NCBI RefSeq assembly: GCF_900109825.1
Contig: NZ_FOBL01000010.1
Coordinates: 1-64,000 of the forward strand
From: Alkalibacterium putridalgicola
Lineage (GTDB): Bacteria; Bacillota; Bacilli; Lactobacillales; Carnobacteriaceae_A
Reading direction: 5' to 3'
Length of the DNA: 64,000 bases
Shown: positions 18,975 through 28,776 of the stretch, piece by piece
How the letters are laid out: each line of letters starts with the position of its first letter
How positions within the stretch are numbered: position 1 is the first letter of the stretch
Position numbers and translations under genes: made by a program
The notes under the pieces: model-generated
Database searches by the model: none
The model's input: only the letters and a program-made list of their open reading frames with translations
Told to the model about the DNA's origin: nothing

Positions 18975-19122
18975 CCCCTATTTGTCTTTTTTTTGTCAAA
19001 TTTACATATTGATTTTATATTATTTTTAAAAAAACCTTAACAACGGCGTTTATAAAATCAAATTTAAATTTGCGTGTTTTAACTATTTATAATTATTATA
19101 AATAAACGCCTATTCAAATAAA

Positions 19123-19159
19123 AAGAGGTGTACGCGACAGTCCATCGAATACACCTCTT
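19123..19159 (-). terminator. Terminator of lplA
   Basis: 10-bp perfect arms AAGAGGTGTA/TACACCTCTT (19123-19132, 19150-19159) with a T-rich minus-strand tail. Confidence 0.8.
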
Positions 19160-19176
19160 CTTATTTTTATTGACGA

Positions 19177-20196
19177 TCAGTAAAAGAGATCGACTAACTC
19201 CTCAGTTTCCACTTTACCGAAATATTTATTCACATCTACTTTACTGATTGCATCTCTTATCGCTTCTTTGGTATAGGGTATACCTTGCAGTTCTTTTTCT
19301 ACGTCTTCGATTTCACCTAAGCCAAAGAAATCTCCGAAGATGCGGATATCTTCGATTTTACCTTTTCTGACATTCATCTTCACTTCCACTGTCCCTACAG
19401 ATAGACGTTCGCTGCGCTCCATATCAAATGCAGGTGACTTGCCGTAATTCCAATTCCAGTTAGCTGTATATTCAGCAGCAAACGCATCGATTTTTTCCCA
19501 GTCTTCTTCTGTCAGGACATACTCCTTCACATTTTCTTTGGAATCTGTATCGTAGATATGCAGAAGCAGCTGTTCTCTGAAATCCTTGGCATTCATATAC
19601 TGATATGAATCATCAAGGAAGGGTTTGATGTTCGTCACACGGCTGCGGATGGATTTTATACCTTTTGATTCCAGCTTATGCTTTTTGGGTTTCAGTGCTT
19701 TAACGACTGCCTCGATTTGAGAATCAAACATCAAGGTTCCATGCGCAGTCATTCTACCATTCTTGGAATACATGGCATTACCGGAGAATTTTTTCCCATC
19801 TATGATCAGATCATTTCTACCTTTTAATTCAGCCCCTTCTACCCCCATCTGGTGCAGAGCATCTATCACTGGCGATGTGAACTTTTTAAAGTCCCGGAAA
19901 GAATTACCATCATCTTCAGTAATGAAGCAGAAACATAAGACGCCCATGTCATGATACACGGCCCCGCCTCCGGAAAATCGACGGACAACATCTACTCCGT
20001 TCTCTTCCACATAAGCTGTATTGACTTCTTCATATGTGTTCTGGTTTCTTCCTATAATGATCGAATTGTCATTGATATAAAAGAGCAATATCGGTTCATC
20101 CAGTTTCACTTCATTGAGCAGATAATACTCTATAGCTAAATTTAATTTAGGATCGTGTATTTCCTTACCGTCACGTTCATTCTTAACATAATACAT
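19177..20196 (-). CDS. lplA: Lipoate-protein ligase A
   Basis: A 339-residue enzyme that activates lipoate with ATP and attaches it to E2 or GcvH proteins. The lipoate-binding RRFSGGGAVYHD motif and the catalytic-lysine region DGKKFSGNA are present, and the C-terminal accessory domain is complete. The ATG at 20196 follows AGGAGAG; an in-frame extension to 20367 would overlap yhfI and is not conserved. Paired with yhfI as in B. subtilis (lplJ). Confidence 0.95.
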   Translation of the reverse strand: MYYVKNERDGKEIHDPKLNLAIEYYLLNEVKLDEPILLFYINDNSIIIGRNQNTYEEVNTAYVEENGVDVVRRFSGGGAVYHDMGVLCFCFITEDDGNSFRDFKKFTSPVIDALHQMGVEGAELKGRNDLIIDGKKFSGNAMYSKNGRMTAHGTLMFDSQIEAVVKALKPKKHKLESKGIKSIRSRVTNIKPFLDDSYQYMNAKDFREQLLLHIYDTDSKENVKEYVLTEEDWEKIDAFAAEYTANWNWNYGKSPAFDMERSERLSVGTVEVKMNVRKGKIEDIRIFGDFFGLGEIEDVEKELQGIPYTKEAIRDAISKVDVNKYFGKVETEELVDLFY

Positions 20197-20210
20197 CCAT
20201 ATCTCTCCTC

Positions 20211-20954
20211 TTAAATAGTTACTGTCATATCTTTTTGTGCCAGTTGTACCGACACATCCGGTGCTTCTTCCCTTGCCTCTGCGACCAGCTGGTTCAGATC
20301 GCCTTTTTGCGGCAAATGAGTAAGCATCAGGTTCTGCACTCCGGCCCGAGCTGCAATTCTGCCACATTCTTTAGCCGTCATGTGGACAGAATGGTTTTCC
20401 ATCCCTCTGAAGAAATTGCTGTCTGCAAGGAGTAAGTCAGCCTTTGTTGAAAAGGCTATAAAATCTTTTTTATAACCTGAATCAGCTGTGAACACTAATG
20501 CTTTACCTGTTTTTTCCTCCGTGATCCGAAAAGCATAGCAGGGTACAGGGTGAATCGTTTTCATATGTTCTATTTTAAATGGTCCGATCGTCAGCTCTGG
20601 TTCTTTTGTATAAGCAATTCCCTGACTGACATTTTCAAATGTCATTTTTGCAAAACTATCTTTATCTTCATCGTGACAATATATTGGCAGCAGATGGGGT
20701 TTATTCCCATGCTCGTCTTTTTTTAGTAATCGTGTGAACTGCAGAACACCCAGATCAGCAATATGGTCATGATGATAATGAGAGATCAGAACAGCATCCA
20801 GTTTTATAGGATCGACATATTTTTCCAAGGCAAGCAGACTTCCACTGCCGGCATCTAAGAGAAGATGAAATCCCTCTGATTCAATTAGGTAAGCACTCGT
20901 CCCCACGCCTTTGGTAGGATAACCACCATAGTAACCCAGCACTGTTAACTTCAT
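20211..20954 (-). CDS. yhfI: MBL-fold metal-dependent hydrolase (YhfI-like)
   Basis: A 247-residue RNase Z-like metallo-hydrolase with the metal motif SHYHHDHIADL and later conserved histidines (TIHPVPCYAF, LTHLPQ). Substrate unknown. The ATG at 20954 follows AAGGGAC and gives the conserved MKLTVLGYYGG; the longer in-frame start at 21017 runs into the terminator hairpin of the previous gene. Fourteen bases before lplA. Confidence 0.88.
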   Translation of the reverse strand: MKLTVLGYYGGYPTKGVGTSAYLIESEGFHLLLDAGSGSLLALEKYVDPIKLDAVLISHYHHDHIADLGVLQFTRLLKKDEHGNKPHLLPIYCHDEDKDSFAKMTFENVSQGIAYTKEPELTIGPFKIEHMKTIHPVPCYAFRITEEKTGKALVFTADSGYKKDFIAFSTKADLLLADSNFFRGMENHSVHMTAKECGRIAARAGVQNLMLTHLPQKGDLNQLVAEAREEAPDVSVQLAQKDMTVTI

Positions 20955-21005
20955 AATATTGTCCCTTCTTTCCTTTATCTCTATTACTAGAATACGTTTC
21001 AGCAT

Positions 21006-21058
21006 AAAAAAAAACAACTAAATCTCTTTTTCTTACAGAGAATTAGTTGTTTTTTTTC
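21006..21058 (-). terminator. Terminator of the cgoX-like gene
   Basis: Long arms (about 21006-21027 and 21036-21058, one mismatch) with an A-run on one side and a T-run on the other; on the minus strand it ends in a U-run. Confidence 0.85.
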
Positions 21059-21088
21059 CATTCAACTCAATATCACGCTATAAAAATA

Positions 21089-22486
21089 CTATATTGTTTT
21101 TTTAAGGTGTTCGAGAGCCTGCTGGCTAACTTCGTTCGCTTGAGCTATACAGTTATTGATTCCAAATCCTTTGATTCCATTCCCGGCCAAATATAGACCA
21201 GGATATTTTTCACTCAAAAACTCGAACAAGTTCTTTCTTTTTTCTTCGTGTGTCAATGTAAACTGAGGAATAGCATTCGGCCAGCGCTTAATTATCTTGT
21301 AGTTGGGTTCACTATCGATTTTTAACATGCTGGACACATCTTGGATGATTTCTTCTTCTATTTGCTTGTTACTTAAAGACATCATGACCCCGTCTACGCT
21401 ACGCCCGAAGTAAATCCCCAAAAGCTCTTCGTCCTTATCTTTAAAATGGTTCCATTTTCTATTCAGCCACACAATGCTTTGAATATATGAATTATTCCTT
21501 CTGACAGACAGGACCCCGTTGCCTTTAGGCGGATTCTTCAAGGAACCTTTTGGAAAGCTGAGCAGCAAAAAACCCACGGACCCCATCTTGATTTCTTTGA
21601 AGTAATCACTTAACTCGATGTCTATGAACAGTTCATTATAAGATCCAGGATCCGTTGCCACAACGAGGGAATCTACTCTCAACTGCTCTTTCTTATTTAT
21701 ATCAAGGATGTACGTATTGTTGATACTTCTTTTTATTTCAGTGACCTTTTTGGAAAATCTTATTTTTCCGCTTACTTTATCGGTCAATTCTCTGGTCAGT
21801 GTTTCCAGTCCCTCTTTGAATGTAGCATACATACCATCTCTATCACGCATGTCAGGATGGTTCTCCAGAACTTTTGTCCAGGTTCCGTATTCCTGTTCCA
21901 GTTCTACGATGGGTTCATTGAATCCATGGATCCCGATCTCATCAATATCACTTGTATAGATTTTAGCAAAGTACGGTTCGGCTGCATATTCAGCCATTTC
22001 TTCCCCGATACGTTGTGCGAGGTACTCTTTGGTTGTGATTTCTTCATTCGCTTCTTTTCCGGAAAAATATGTATTCCTTAAAAAATCCAATTTCCCTTGG
22101 AACGAAATCAAGTCAAGCTTCCATATATCTGTCCGCCTGACGGGAATCCCTTTATACGTAGGACAATCAAAGTTATACAACTTATTGAAAGCATACACAT
22201 CCTGTTTGCCATTCTGACTTAACTCTATCTCATCCTTGAGGCCTAATTCTTTAATCAGTTCCATTGCTTCAGGTAGCCGTGTATCGATCGACTCGGCTCC
22301 TAAATCAATAAACTCTTCTCCAAACTTCATGGTATACAGTTTTCCTCCAGAACGGATGGATGATTCTAAAACGATTATTTCCACAGGTAGCTCTTCCTTA
22401 TCGACCTGCTGCTGTAAGCGATACGCAATAGTGAGGCCGGTCACTCCGCTCCCAATAATGGCGATTCGTTTTTTGTTTTTGTCCAT
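21089..22486 (-). CDS. Coproporphyrinogen/protoporphyrinogen oxidase-like FAD protein
   Basis: A 465-residue flavoprotein of the HemY/CgoX family with the dinucleotide-binding IIGSGVTGLTIAYRL at residues 9-23, a mid-protein EYGTW segment, and the C-terminal FAD motif YLAGNGIKGFGINNC. In Firmicutes, CgoX oxidises coproporphyrinogen III in heme synthesis. No hemE, hemH or hemQ gene is nearby, so the protein may act on another substrate or on imported precursors. It is flanked by terminators and is monocistronic. Confidence 0.82.
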   Translation of the reverse strand: MDKNKKRIAIIGSGVTGLTIAYRLQQQVDKEELPVEIIVLESSIRSGGKLYTMKFGEEFIDLGAESIDTRLPEAMELIKELGLKDEIELSQNGKQDVYAFNKLYNFDCPTYKGIPVRRTDIWKLDLISFQGKLDFLRNTYFSGKEANEEITTKEYLAQRIGEEMAEYAAEPYFAKIYTSDIDEIGIHGFNEPIVELEQEYGTWTKVLENHPDMRDRDGMYATFKEGLETLTRELTDKVSGKIRFSKKVTEIKRSINNTYILDINKKEQLRVDSLVVATDPGSYNELFIDIELSDYFKEIKMGSVGFLLLSFPKGSLKNPPKGNGVLSVRRNNSYIQSIVWLNRKWNHFKDKDEELLGIYFGRSVDGVMMSLSNKQIEEEIIQDVSSMLKIDSEPNYKIIKRWPNAIPQFTLTHEEKRKNLFEFLSEKYPGLYLAGNGIKGFGINNCIAQANEVSQQALEHLKKTI

Positions 22487-22698
22487 TCGTCATACCTCAC
22501 ATACTATAATGATATTTTTACGATTCTACTTCATTACTAAAATCAATCCAGGCTTTCTTTATCTTATCTTAGAGCATTTGATTCTAAGAGGATTTTGAAA
22601 AGCACTTATAATTGAAGCAATCTTTTCTATTATACCATGAAGCAGATAAAATACATTAAAGTTATTTTACTATACGGTTAACATTATATTAATAAAAA

Positions 22699-22739
22699 AC
22701 CATATGACTTTGAGCATTCGATGCTCAAAATCATATGGT
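22699..22739 (-). terminator. Terminator of the infC-rpmI-rplT operon
   Basis: 19-base arms (22699-22717, 22721-22739) with one mismatch and a T-run on the minus strand, ten bases after the rplT stop. Confidence 0.9.
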
Positions 22740-22748
22740 CCAGTTTTA

Positions 22749-23108
22749 TTATTTGTTTAATGCGTCTTTAGCTTGATCTGTCAATGATGTGAATGCTGCT
22801 GCATCATTGATCGCCAAGTCAGCCAGCATTTTACGGTTCATATCGATGCCCGCAACTTTTAGTCCGTGCATGAATTTAGAGTAGCTCAAACCATTCATAC
22901 GTGCCGCTGCATTGATACGTGCGATCCATAATTTACGGAAGTTACGTTTGTTTTGCTTACGGTCTCTGTAAGAATACATATATGATTTCATTACTTGCTG
23001 TTTTGCAACTTTGAACAAGCGATGTTTTGCACCATAATATCCTTTAGCTAATTTTAATACGCGATTACGGCGTCTGCGAGTGACGACTCCACCTTTTACT
23101 CGTGCCAT
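22749..23108 (-). CDS. rplT: 50S ribosomal protein L20
   Basis: A 119-residue basic ribosomal protein ([23 protein letters not shown] start). It helps assemble the 50S subunit, and in Firmicutes represses its own operon by binding the leader RNA. Last gene of infC-rpmI-rplT, 40 bases after rpmI. Confidence 0.99.
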   Translation of the reverse strand: MARVKGGVVTRRRRNRVLKLAKGYYGAKHRLFKVAKQQVMKSYMYSYRDRKQNKRNFRKLWIARINAAARMNGLSYSKFMHGLKVAGIDMNRKMLADLAINDAAAFTSLTDQAKDALNK

Positions 23109-23148
23109 TGTTTTTCCTCCTTCAATACAATCCTAGAAATCTAAATTT

Positions 23149-23349
23149 TTATTTCATGTAAGCTAATTGCTGTTTGATGCGTTTGTAATCACTGTCTGAA
23201 ACCATAGCAGATTTACGTAATTTACGTTTTTGCTTCTGCGTTTTGTTCGCAAACATATGGCTACGTTTTGCGTGACTTCTTTTTAGTTTTCCAGAACCTG
23301 TTCTTTTGAAACGTTTTGCTGATCCTCTATGCGTTTTTTGCTTAGGCAT
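23149..23349 (-). CDS. rpmI: 50S ribosomal protein L35
   Basis: A 66-residue, strongly basic L35 ([20 protein letters not shown] start, [10 protein letters not shown]). Typical length. It lies between infC and rplT. Confidence 0.99.
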   Translation of the reverse strand: MPKQKTHRGSAKRFKRTGSGKLKRSHAKRSHMFANKTQKQKRKLRKSAMVSDSDYKRIKQQLAYMK

Positions 23350-23418
23350 TATACTTTTCCTCCAATACTCTTCTCTAAAATTTTAAGCAGAATCATAAAG
23401 TGATGATTCTATTGCTTA

Positions 23419-23934
23419 TTACTTCTCACTTTTCGGTGCGAGCATCAAGAACATGCTGCGGCCATCCATTTTAGCTTTAGATTCAACTTGTGAAATATCA
23501 GATGTTTCTTCCGCCATACGTTCTAATACTTCACGTCCAATTTCCTTATGAGTAATAGCTCGACCTCTAAAACGAATAGAAACTTTTACTTTATCGCCTT
23601 TATCCAAGAATTTACGAGCGTTACGCAATTTAGTGTTGAAATCGTGGTCATCAATGGTTGGGCTCAAACGAATCTCTTTAACATTGACGATTTTCTGATT
23701 TTTTCTTGCTTCACGTTCTTTTTTCTGTTGTTCATAGCGATATTTTCCGTAATCCATTATACGAGCCACTGGGGGTTTAGCATTAGGAGAAACAAGAACC
23801 AGGTCCATACTGGCATCTTCTGCTAATCTCAATGCTTCGTTACGTGAAATGACTCCTATCTGTTCACCGTCTTTACCTATCAACCGTACCTCATTAGCGC
23901 GAATACGATCGTTGACAATCATGTCTTTAGCTAT
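23419..23934 (-). CDS. infC: Translation initiation factor IF-3, apparent AUA start
   Basis: A 171-residue IF-3 that keeps ribosomal subunits apart and rejects non-canonical start codons. N-domain, basic linker ([13 protein letters not shown]) and C-domain (ending RSMFLMLAP) are complete. The best start is ATA at 23932-23934: GGAGG (23943-23947) lies eight bases upstream. An in-frame TTG at 23949 precedes the Shine-Dalgarno, and the first ATG (23922) is 20 bases from it. IF-3 genes often use rare starts such as AUU as part of autoregulation. Confidence 0.93.
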   Translation of the reverse strand: MAKDMIVNDRIRANEVRLIGKDGEQIGVISRNEALRLAEDASMDLVLVSPNAKPPVARIMDYGKYRYEQQKKEREARKNQKIVNVKEIRLSPTIDDHDFNTKLRNARKFLDKGDKVKVSIRFRGRAITHKEIGREVLERMAEETSDISQVESKAKMDGRSMFLMLAPKSEK

Positions 23935-23949
23935 GGTGGTCACCTCCAA

Positions 23950-24123
23950 AGTATTTGCGAGAAAAACACAGAAAAAGACGACATTTCTATTAGCTATAGA
24001 AATCCCGCCTTATCTCCGCATAAAAACACAAGTCATTGCGTTTAATTATATATACGTTCATATCTGCCCAGAGATTTGCATCACTTAGGCGAGAAGCGGG
24101 GGCTTCTGCTTTGTTTTCTCAAC
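23950..24123 (-). promoter_or_regulatory. Probable L20-type leader of the infC operon
   Basis: About 170 bases of structured leader lie between the promoter and infC. It contains an AGAAGC-CCCC-GCTTCT hairpin (24092-24107) typical of Firmicute infC leaders, and near the gene an 8-bp stem (23983-23990 with 23996-24003) followed on the minus strand by a U-run, which could act as an attenuator. In B. subtilis the infC-rpmI-rplT leader is bound by L20. Assignment is by position and resemblance only. Confidence 0.55.
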
Positions 24124-24129
24124 TTTCTA

Positions 24130-24158
24130 ATAATACCATCAATGATCTGTGTTGTCAA
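24130..24158 (-). promoter_or_regulatory. Promoter of infC-rpmI-rplT
   Basis: A perfect TTGACA (24153-24158), 17 bases, TATTAT (24130-24135) on the minus strand. It begins just upstream of and overlaps the last codons of thrS. Confidence 0.85.
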
Positions 24159-24174
24159 ATCATTATTTAACTCT

Positions 24175-26106
24175 TCATTTTTTACCTTCTGTTTTCAGTT
24201 TCTCAATGAATGCATCCAATGCGACAGTCTCTGTTTTATTCTCACCATACTTACGTACAGCAATCGTGCCCTCTTCCATCTCATTGTCACCAATGACAAG
24301 CTGATAAGGGACCTTGAGTGTCTGAGCTTCTCTTATTTTATAACCCATTTTCTCATTACGCATATCTACTTCCACACGCAGACCTTGTAATGACAATTTT
24401 TCCTGCAGGTCTTTGGCATAGTCGCCGTGGATATCCAGATTAACAGGAATGATTTTAGCCTGGACTGGTGCCAGCCAAGTAGGGAATGCCCCTTTGTAAC
24501 GTTCGATCAGGTAAGCCACAAAACGTTCCATTGTCGAAACGATCCCTCTGTGGATAACGACTGGACGGTGATTGTCCTGGCCATCTTCCCCGACATATGT
24601 CAGATCAAAGCGTTCAGGGAGCAGGAAGTCCAGCTGAACGGTGGACAATGTTTCTTCTGTGCCTAAAGCTGTTTTCACCTGTACATCGAGTTTAGGACCG
24701 TAAAAGGCAGCTTCTCCCATGGCTTCAAAGTATTCCAGACCCATTTCGTCCAGAGTATCTTTCAGCATGGATTCTGCTTTCAGCCACATGGCATCGTCGT
24801 CGAAATACTTTTCAGTATTCTCAGGATCACGATAACTCAGGCGGAAACGATAGTCCGTTATATCGAAATCTTCGTATACAGCCAGCATCAAATTGACCAC
24901 ACGTCTGAATTCTTCCTTGATCTGATCTGGACGGACAAAGACATGCGCATCGTTCAGGGTCATTTCACGTACTCGCTGCAGACCGGATAGCGCCCCGCTC
25001 TTTTCATAACGGTGCATCTGACCAAGTTCGGCAATTCGGATAGGCAAGTCTCGGTAACTGCGAACATCATTTTTAAAGACCATCATGTGATGTGGACAGT
25101 TCATTGGACGCAGGACAAGCATTTCTCCATCACCCATGTCCATCGGCGGAAACATGTCTTCATGATAGTGATCCCAGTGACCTGATTTTTTATAGAAATC
25201 CACGTTGGCCATAATCGGTGTGTAGACATGTTCATATCCAAGGTTGATTTCTTTATCTGTAATGTAGCGCTCGATGATACGTCTGATCGTTGCCCCTTTA
25301 GGCAGCCAGAAAGGCAGACCAGAACCGACTTCCGGATTGAGCATAAACAGGTCCAGCTCTTTACCCAGTTTGCGGTGGTCTCTCTGCTTCGCTTCTTCAC
25401 GCATCTTCAGATATTCTTTCAGTGCTTTTTTATCAAAAAAGGCAGTACCGTAGACGCGCTGCATCATTTTATTATCTGAATTACCTCTCCAGTAGGCGCC
25501 TGCCAGAGAAAGAAGTTTAAAGACCTGGATCCGTCCTGTCGACGGAACATGCACCCCACGGCAGAGATCGGCAAACTCACCTTGTACGTAAATCGAGATG
25601 ACTTCATCTTCCGGCAAGTCATTGATCAGTTCCGTTTTATATGGATCATTTTTAAAAAATTCTAATGCCTCTTCCCGGCTGATTTCTTTTCTTACGATAG
25701 GAAGATTCTCTTTAACGATCGCCATCATTTCATCTTCGATCTTACCTAAATCTTCATCTGTGATGGGTTCGCTCGTATCTGTATCATAGTAAAAACCATT
25801 CTCGATAGCCGGGCCCACTCCAAATTTCGCATCCGGATACAGGCGCTTGATCGCCTGGGCCATCAGATGAGCTGTTGAATGGCGAAGGACTGACAAGGCA
25901 TCTTCATGATCTTGTGTGATGATCTCGAGCATCCCGTCTTCGTCTAAAGAACGGCTGAAGTCTATGAGTTCACCATTCCATTTGGCGGCCAGCCCCTTCT
26001 TTTCTAAAGACTTGGCAATACTCCCGGCTATATCTTTCGGTGTTGAGCCCTGTTCCACTTCTTTAACTGTACCGTCAGGCAGTGTGACATTGATTTGTTC
26101 GACCAT
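24175..26106 (-). CDS. thrS: Threonyl-tRNA synthetase
   Basis: A 643-residue class II synthetase: TGS domain (1-62), editing domain with HSTAHLMAQ and the downstream zinc/editing cysteine ([10 protein letters not shown]), catalytic core with zinc ligand in [10 protein letters not shown] and motif 3 [13 protein letters not shown], and an anticodon-binding domain. It charges tRNA-Thr. Expression is controlled by the T-box upstream. Full length. Confidence 0.98.
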   Translation of the reverse strand: MVEQINVTLPDGTVKEVEQGSTPKDIAGSIAKSLEKKGLAAKWNGELIDFSRSLDEDGMLEIITQDHEDALSVLRHSTAHLMAQAIKRLYPDAKFGVGPAIENGFYYDTDTSEPITDEDLGKIEDEMMAIVKENLPIVRKEISREEALEFFKNDPYKTELINDLPEDEVISIYVQGEFADLCRGVHVPSTGRIQVFKLLSLAGAYWRGNSDNKMMQRVYGTAFFDKKALKEYLKMREEAKQRDHRKLGKELDLFMLNPEVGSGLPFWLPKGATIRRIIERYITDKEINLGYEHVYTPIMANVDFYKKSGHWDHYHEDMFPPMDMGDGEMLVLRPMNCPHHMMVFKNDVRSYRDLPIRIAELGQMHRYEKSGALSGLQRVREMTLNDAHVFVRPDQIKEEFRRVVNLMLAVYEDFDITDYRFRLSYRDPENTEKYFDDDAMWLKAESMLKDTLDEMGLEYFEAMGEAAFYGPKLDVQVKTALGTEETLSTVQLDFLLPERFDLTYVGEDGQDNHRPVVIHRGIVSTMERFVAYLIERYKGAFPTWLAPVQAKIIPVNLDIHGDYAKDLQEKLSLQGLRVEVDMRNEKMGYKIREAQTLKVPYQLVIGDNEMEEGTIAVRKYGENKTETVALDAFIEKLKTEGKK

Positions 26107-26124
26107 TTTTATTCCTCCTTATAT

Positions 26125-26386
26125 ATAAAAAACGTCCCATTGAATAAGTTTACCTCATTCAATGGGACGTCAGAATCATACGCGGTTCCACCCAAAATTT
26201 ATAGAAAAGTACACGTGTACTTTCTATCTTCATTACTCGATAACGCTGAGGCTGCGACTATTTTTACTCAGGATTCAAAATAGTACTCGAAAGGGGTCTG
26301 CGGCAGTTAGTCTTAAGAATGTCCCAGCAGTCATTCTCTCTCTGAAAAGCTACGCTGTCACAGCTGTCTTTCTCTTCGTTTTATTG
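26125..26386 (-). promoter_or_regulatory. T-box riboswitch controlling thrS
   Basis: The minus-strand leader contains the T-box core GGGTGGAACCGCG (26181-26193) followed by a terminator with 14-bp arms (26132-26145, 26157-26170) and a U-run just before the thrS ribosome-binding site. Stem I, with an AGAGAGAAUG-like segment, lies at about 26285-26345. Uncharged tRNA-Thr would stabilise the antiterminator. An ACU triplet in stem I (around 26309-26311) is a possible specifier, but the loop was not folded. Confidence 0.92.
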
Positions 26387-26391
26387 TAATG

Positions 26392-26420
26392 ATCGTATCA
26401 TAAGTTCATTCGTTTTACAA
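26392..26420 (-). promoter_or_regulatory. Promoter of the thrS T-box leader
   Basis: TTGTAA (26415-26420), 17 bases, TACGAT (26392-26397) on the minus strand, just beyond the dnaI stop codon. Confidence 0.7.
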
Positions 26421-26430
26421 TACTCTCACC

Positions 26431-27360
26431 CTATTTATGTCTTCTGTTTTCTCCGGACATCTCTACTTCTTCAGCCAGGAATCTGATTCTTTCCATGATA
26501 CGCTTCGCCTTCAGCGGTTCGTTTTCTCCACGCTGTGAAAAAGTCAGGTGTTCATTCTCCAGCTGGTCCATATCGAAATTCGAAGTAAAGAACGTCGGAA
26601 GTTCTTCCTGCATACGGTATTGAAGGATCACACCTAAAACATCATCTCTGATCCAGGACGACATGGAGTCTGCTCCAATATCATCGATCATTAGGAGTTT
26701 AGCCCTTTTGAAGCTATCTAACTTGTCTTCTGTGGTATTTTTACCAATAGAATTTTTCATTTCAACAGCGAATGTTGGAAAATGGACGATTGTTGATGCA
26801 AATCCTTTTTCTGACAACTCGTGTGCGACAGCCCCGAGCAAATATGTCTTGCCAACACCGAAAGATCCATGAAGGTATAGTCCTTTGTGGAAAGCTTTAG
26901 GATTGCTAACGTATCTTCCAGTAAACTCCGTTGCTTTTCTTAAAGCAAGACGGCGATTTTTTGTTACTTCAAAAGAATCGAATGTTGCATTTTTTAAATC
27001 CTTCGGTAAAAAGACAGAATTGATTCTATTCTTGATTTTTTCTTCAGTTCGTCTGTTGATCAATTCAGGGGTGGGCTCATACGTCACATCTATACGATGA
27101 TTATTCAAAATCAGCTTTGGCTCATACCCCGGAGCAAGACCCCCACTCATGTTTTCTGCTTTCTGCTTTTCAGAAACGAATTCATACAGTTTTGAGGCAC
27201 TTCTTTCGATCGCGGATTTATCCAGTACCTCTTTATTTTCGGCAAGGAATCTTCTGACCTCAGGATCTTTAAATACCTGATTTTTCATTATATCCTGATA
27301 GGTTTGGTTTAATTTATTCTGATCCATCATTTTTCCAAGTTGATCTTTTAAGCTCTCCAT
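26431..27360 (-). CDS. dnaI: Primosomal protein DnaI (helicase loader)
   Basis: A 309-residue AAA+ ATPase that loads the replicative helicase. Walker A GSFGVGKTYLLG is near residue 165, Walker B LLMIDDIGAD follows, with an arginine-containing C-terminal segment. Its ATG overlaps the dnaB stop by one base (27360). Order dnaB-dnaI-thrS is conserved in Bacilli. Confidence 0.95.
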   Translation of the reverse strand: MESLKDQLGKMMDQNKLNQTYQDIMKNQVFKDPEVRRFLAENKEVLDKSAIERSASKLYEFVSEKQKAENMSGGLAPGYEPKLILNNHRIDVTYEPTPELINRRTEEKIKNRINSVFLPKDLKNATFDSFEVTKNRRLALRKATEFTGRYVSNPKAFHKGLYLHGSFGVGKTYLLGAVAHELSEKGFASTIVHFPTFAVEMKNSIGKNTTEDKLDSFKRAKLLMIDDIGADSMSSWIRDDVLGVILQYRMQEELPTFFTSNFDMDQLENEHLTFSQRGENEPLKAKRIMERIRFLAEEVEMSGENRRHK

Positions 27361-28757
27361 TAAATGTCACCACTTTTCATTTCACGAATTTTTCTTAACT
27401 CTTCTCTGAAAGCTTCTTCCTCTTCTTTACTGACTCTCTCATCTTTCTGCTGATCTTCCTTTGCCCATGAGGGGAGTGTTTCTTTTCTACTGCTGGCAGA
27501 AGATTTATAGCCCGCTTTGTAGCTGGACTTAGACCGGGATTGTTTCTGACTGCTTTTATCCCGGGCCGAATCGTATAGTTCCTTGACTTTCAGCATAGCT
27601 TCTTCGGGCGAACTCACTTTATTCTGAGCCCAGTCATTTGCGATTTTACTGGCCAGATTTTTCTCCAGCATCGGAGCGTTTTTCACGACCAGTATATAAT
27701 TCATCAATATATTGATCACAGCTGTGGATAAGGGGGCCTGTTCAACCAGTTCCTTTAACAGCCATGTTTCATTCGACGTGACATAGCCGCCTTTCTGCTG
27801 TTTGATGGATTTCAAGTATGCATAAGGTTGTGTCTTTTCAGCATGTAGAACGATTTCGATTTCTTCCTTTTTAAATCCTTTTGCTTTCAGTTCCTGAGCT
27901 CTTCTCCCTTCATCAGGGCTACCTTTAGAAGATGATTTAAGTTGTTTCGATTTACCTAAAAAATGATTATGGATAATGCGGGTCAGATTTTTTTCACTGA
28001 CTTCTCCAGAAGTAATATCTGCTGATTCCATAACAAACTTCTGCATATCCAGTTCATTGATAGCATAGATCGAATGAAAGGTCTCGATCAGTTTTTTTAT
28101 ATCAGGGGTAAGTGATCTGGAACGGATAAAGTGTTTGTTTAATCCTGACATGAAAAAGTCCCAGTCAAAATCACTGTCTTTTAATACATCGTCCACCAGA
28201 GAGCGTTTTGTCGTTTGACTGGGCATATCGATAGAATTAAATGTTTCAGTATAGTTTTCCATATTGAAATGGACCACTTCATGGAAAGACTTTGTTATTT
28301 CCTGGTATCGATCTGTTGAATGAGCCGTTTTGATGTATTTTTTCTTTAATTCAGAAACGAGACGCTCCCCCACTTTTTCAGTAAGCAGCATTCTCAGCAT
28401 CGTGTCCTGGAAGAACTGCTTGGGACTCAGGGGGGCTTCGATATTTAATAAATAAGTCTCTTCATTCTCCTTGTGCTTGTAGACTTTCAGCAGTCCATAG
28501 GCTTCAAGTTTGATACGTGACTCGTAATATTCCCGCAGGCCTATATCCAGTTGAGTGATGACATCTGAAAGGGTCAACTCTCTGACTTCAGATGTATCCA
28601 GATACTCTTTGATCAGCAGATACAGACTTGCTGCGTGCACGCCCATTAAAGGCTGATACAAAGAGAGAACAGTCGATACATTTAAATCAGATAAAATGTC
28701 TGTCTTACTCAGTATCAAACTGTCTTTCGGGCGAAGGTTTTTCCATGGGTAACTCAT
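27360..28757 (-). CDS. dnaB: Replication initiation and membrane attachment protein DnaB
   Basis: A 465-residue protein of the Firmicute DnaB (not helicase) family, which acts with DnaD and DnaI to load the helicase at the origin. It has the N-terminal winged-helix region (LSKTDILSDLNVSTVLSLY), the DDBH2 module near residues 300-380 (YLKSIKQQKGGYVTSNE) and a basic, Ser/Lys-rich tail. Coupled to dnaI. Confidence 0.93.
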   Translation of the reverse strand: MSYPWKNLRPKDSLILSKTDILSDLNVSTVLSLYQPLMGVHAASLYLLIKEYLDTSEVRELTLSDVITQLDIGLREYYESRIKLEAYGLLKVYKHKENEETYLLNIEAPLSPKQFFQDTMLRMLLTEKVGERLVSELKKKYIKTAHSTDRYQEITKSFHEVVHFNMENYTETFNSIDMPSQTTKRSLVDDVLKDSDFDWDFFMSGLNKHFIRSRSLTPDIKKLIETFHSIYAINELDMQKFVMESADITSGEVSEKNLTRIIHNHFLGKSKQLKSSSKGSPDEGRRAQELKAKGFKKEEIEIVLHAEKTQPYAYLKSIKQQKGGYVTSNETWLLKELVEQAPLSTAVINILMNYILVVKNAPMLEKNLASKIANDWAQNKVSSPEEAMLKVKELYDSARDKSSQKQSRSKSSYKAGYKSSASSRKETLPSWAKEDQQKDERVSKEEEEAFREELRKIREMKSGDI

Positions 28758-28776
28758 TATGTGTTTATCCTTTCAC

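Noticed and set aside
20197-20367. 57-residue N-terminal extension of lplA
   Set aside because: It overlaps yhfI, is not conserved in lipoate ligases, and the ATG at 20196 has a good ribosome-binding site.
21089-21200. Frameshift or truncation in the cgoX-like gene
   Set aside because: The C-terminal FAD motif and length are complete, so the gene appears intact.
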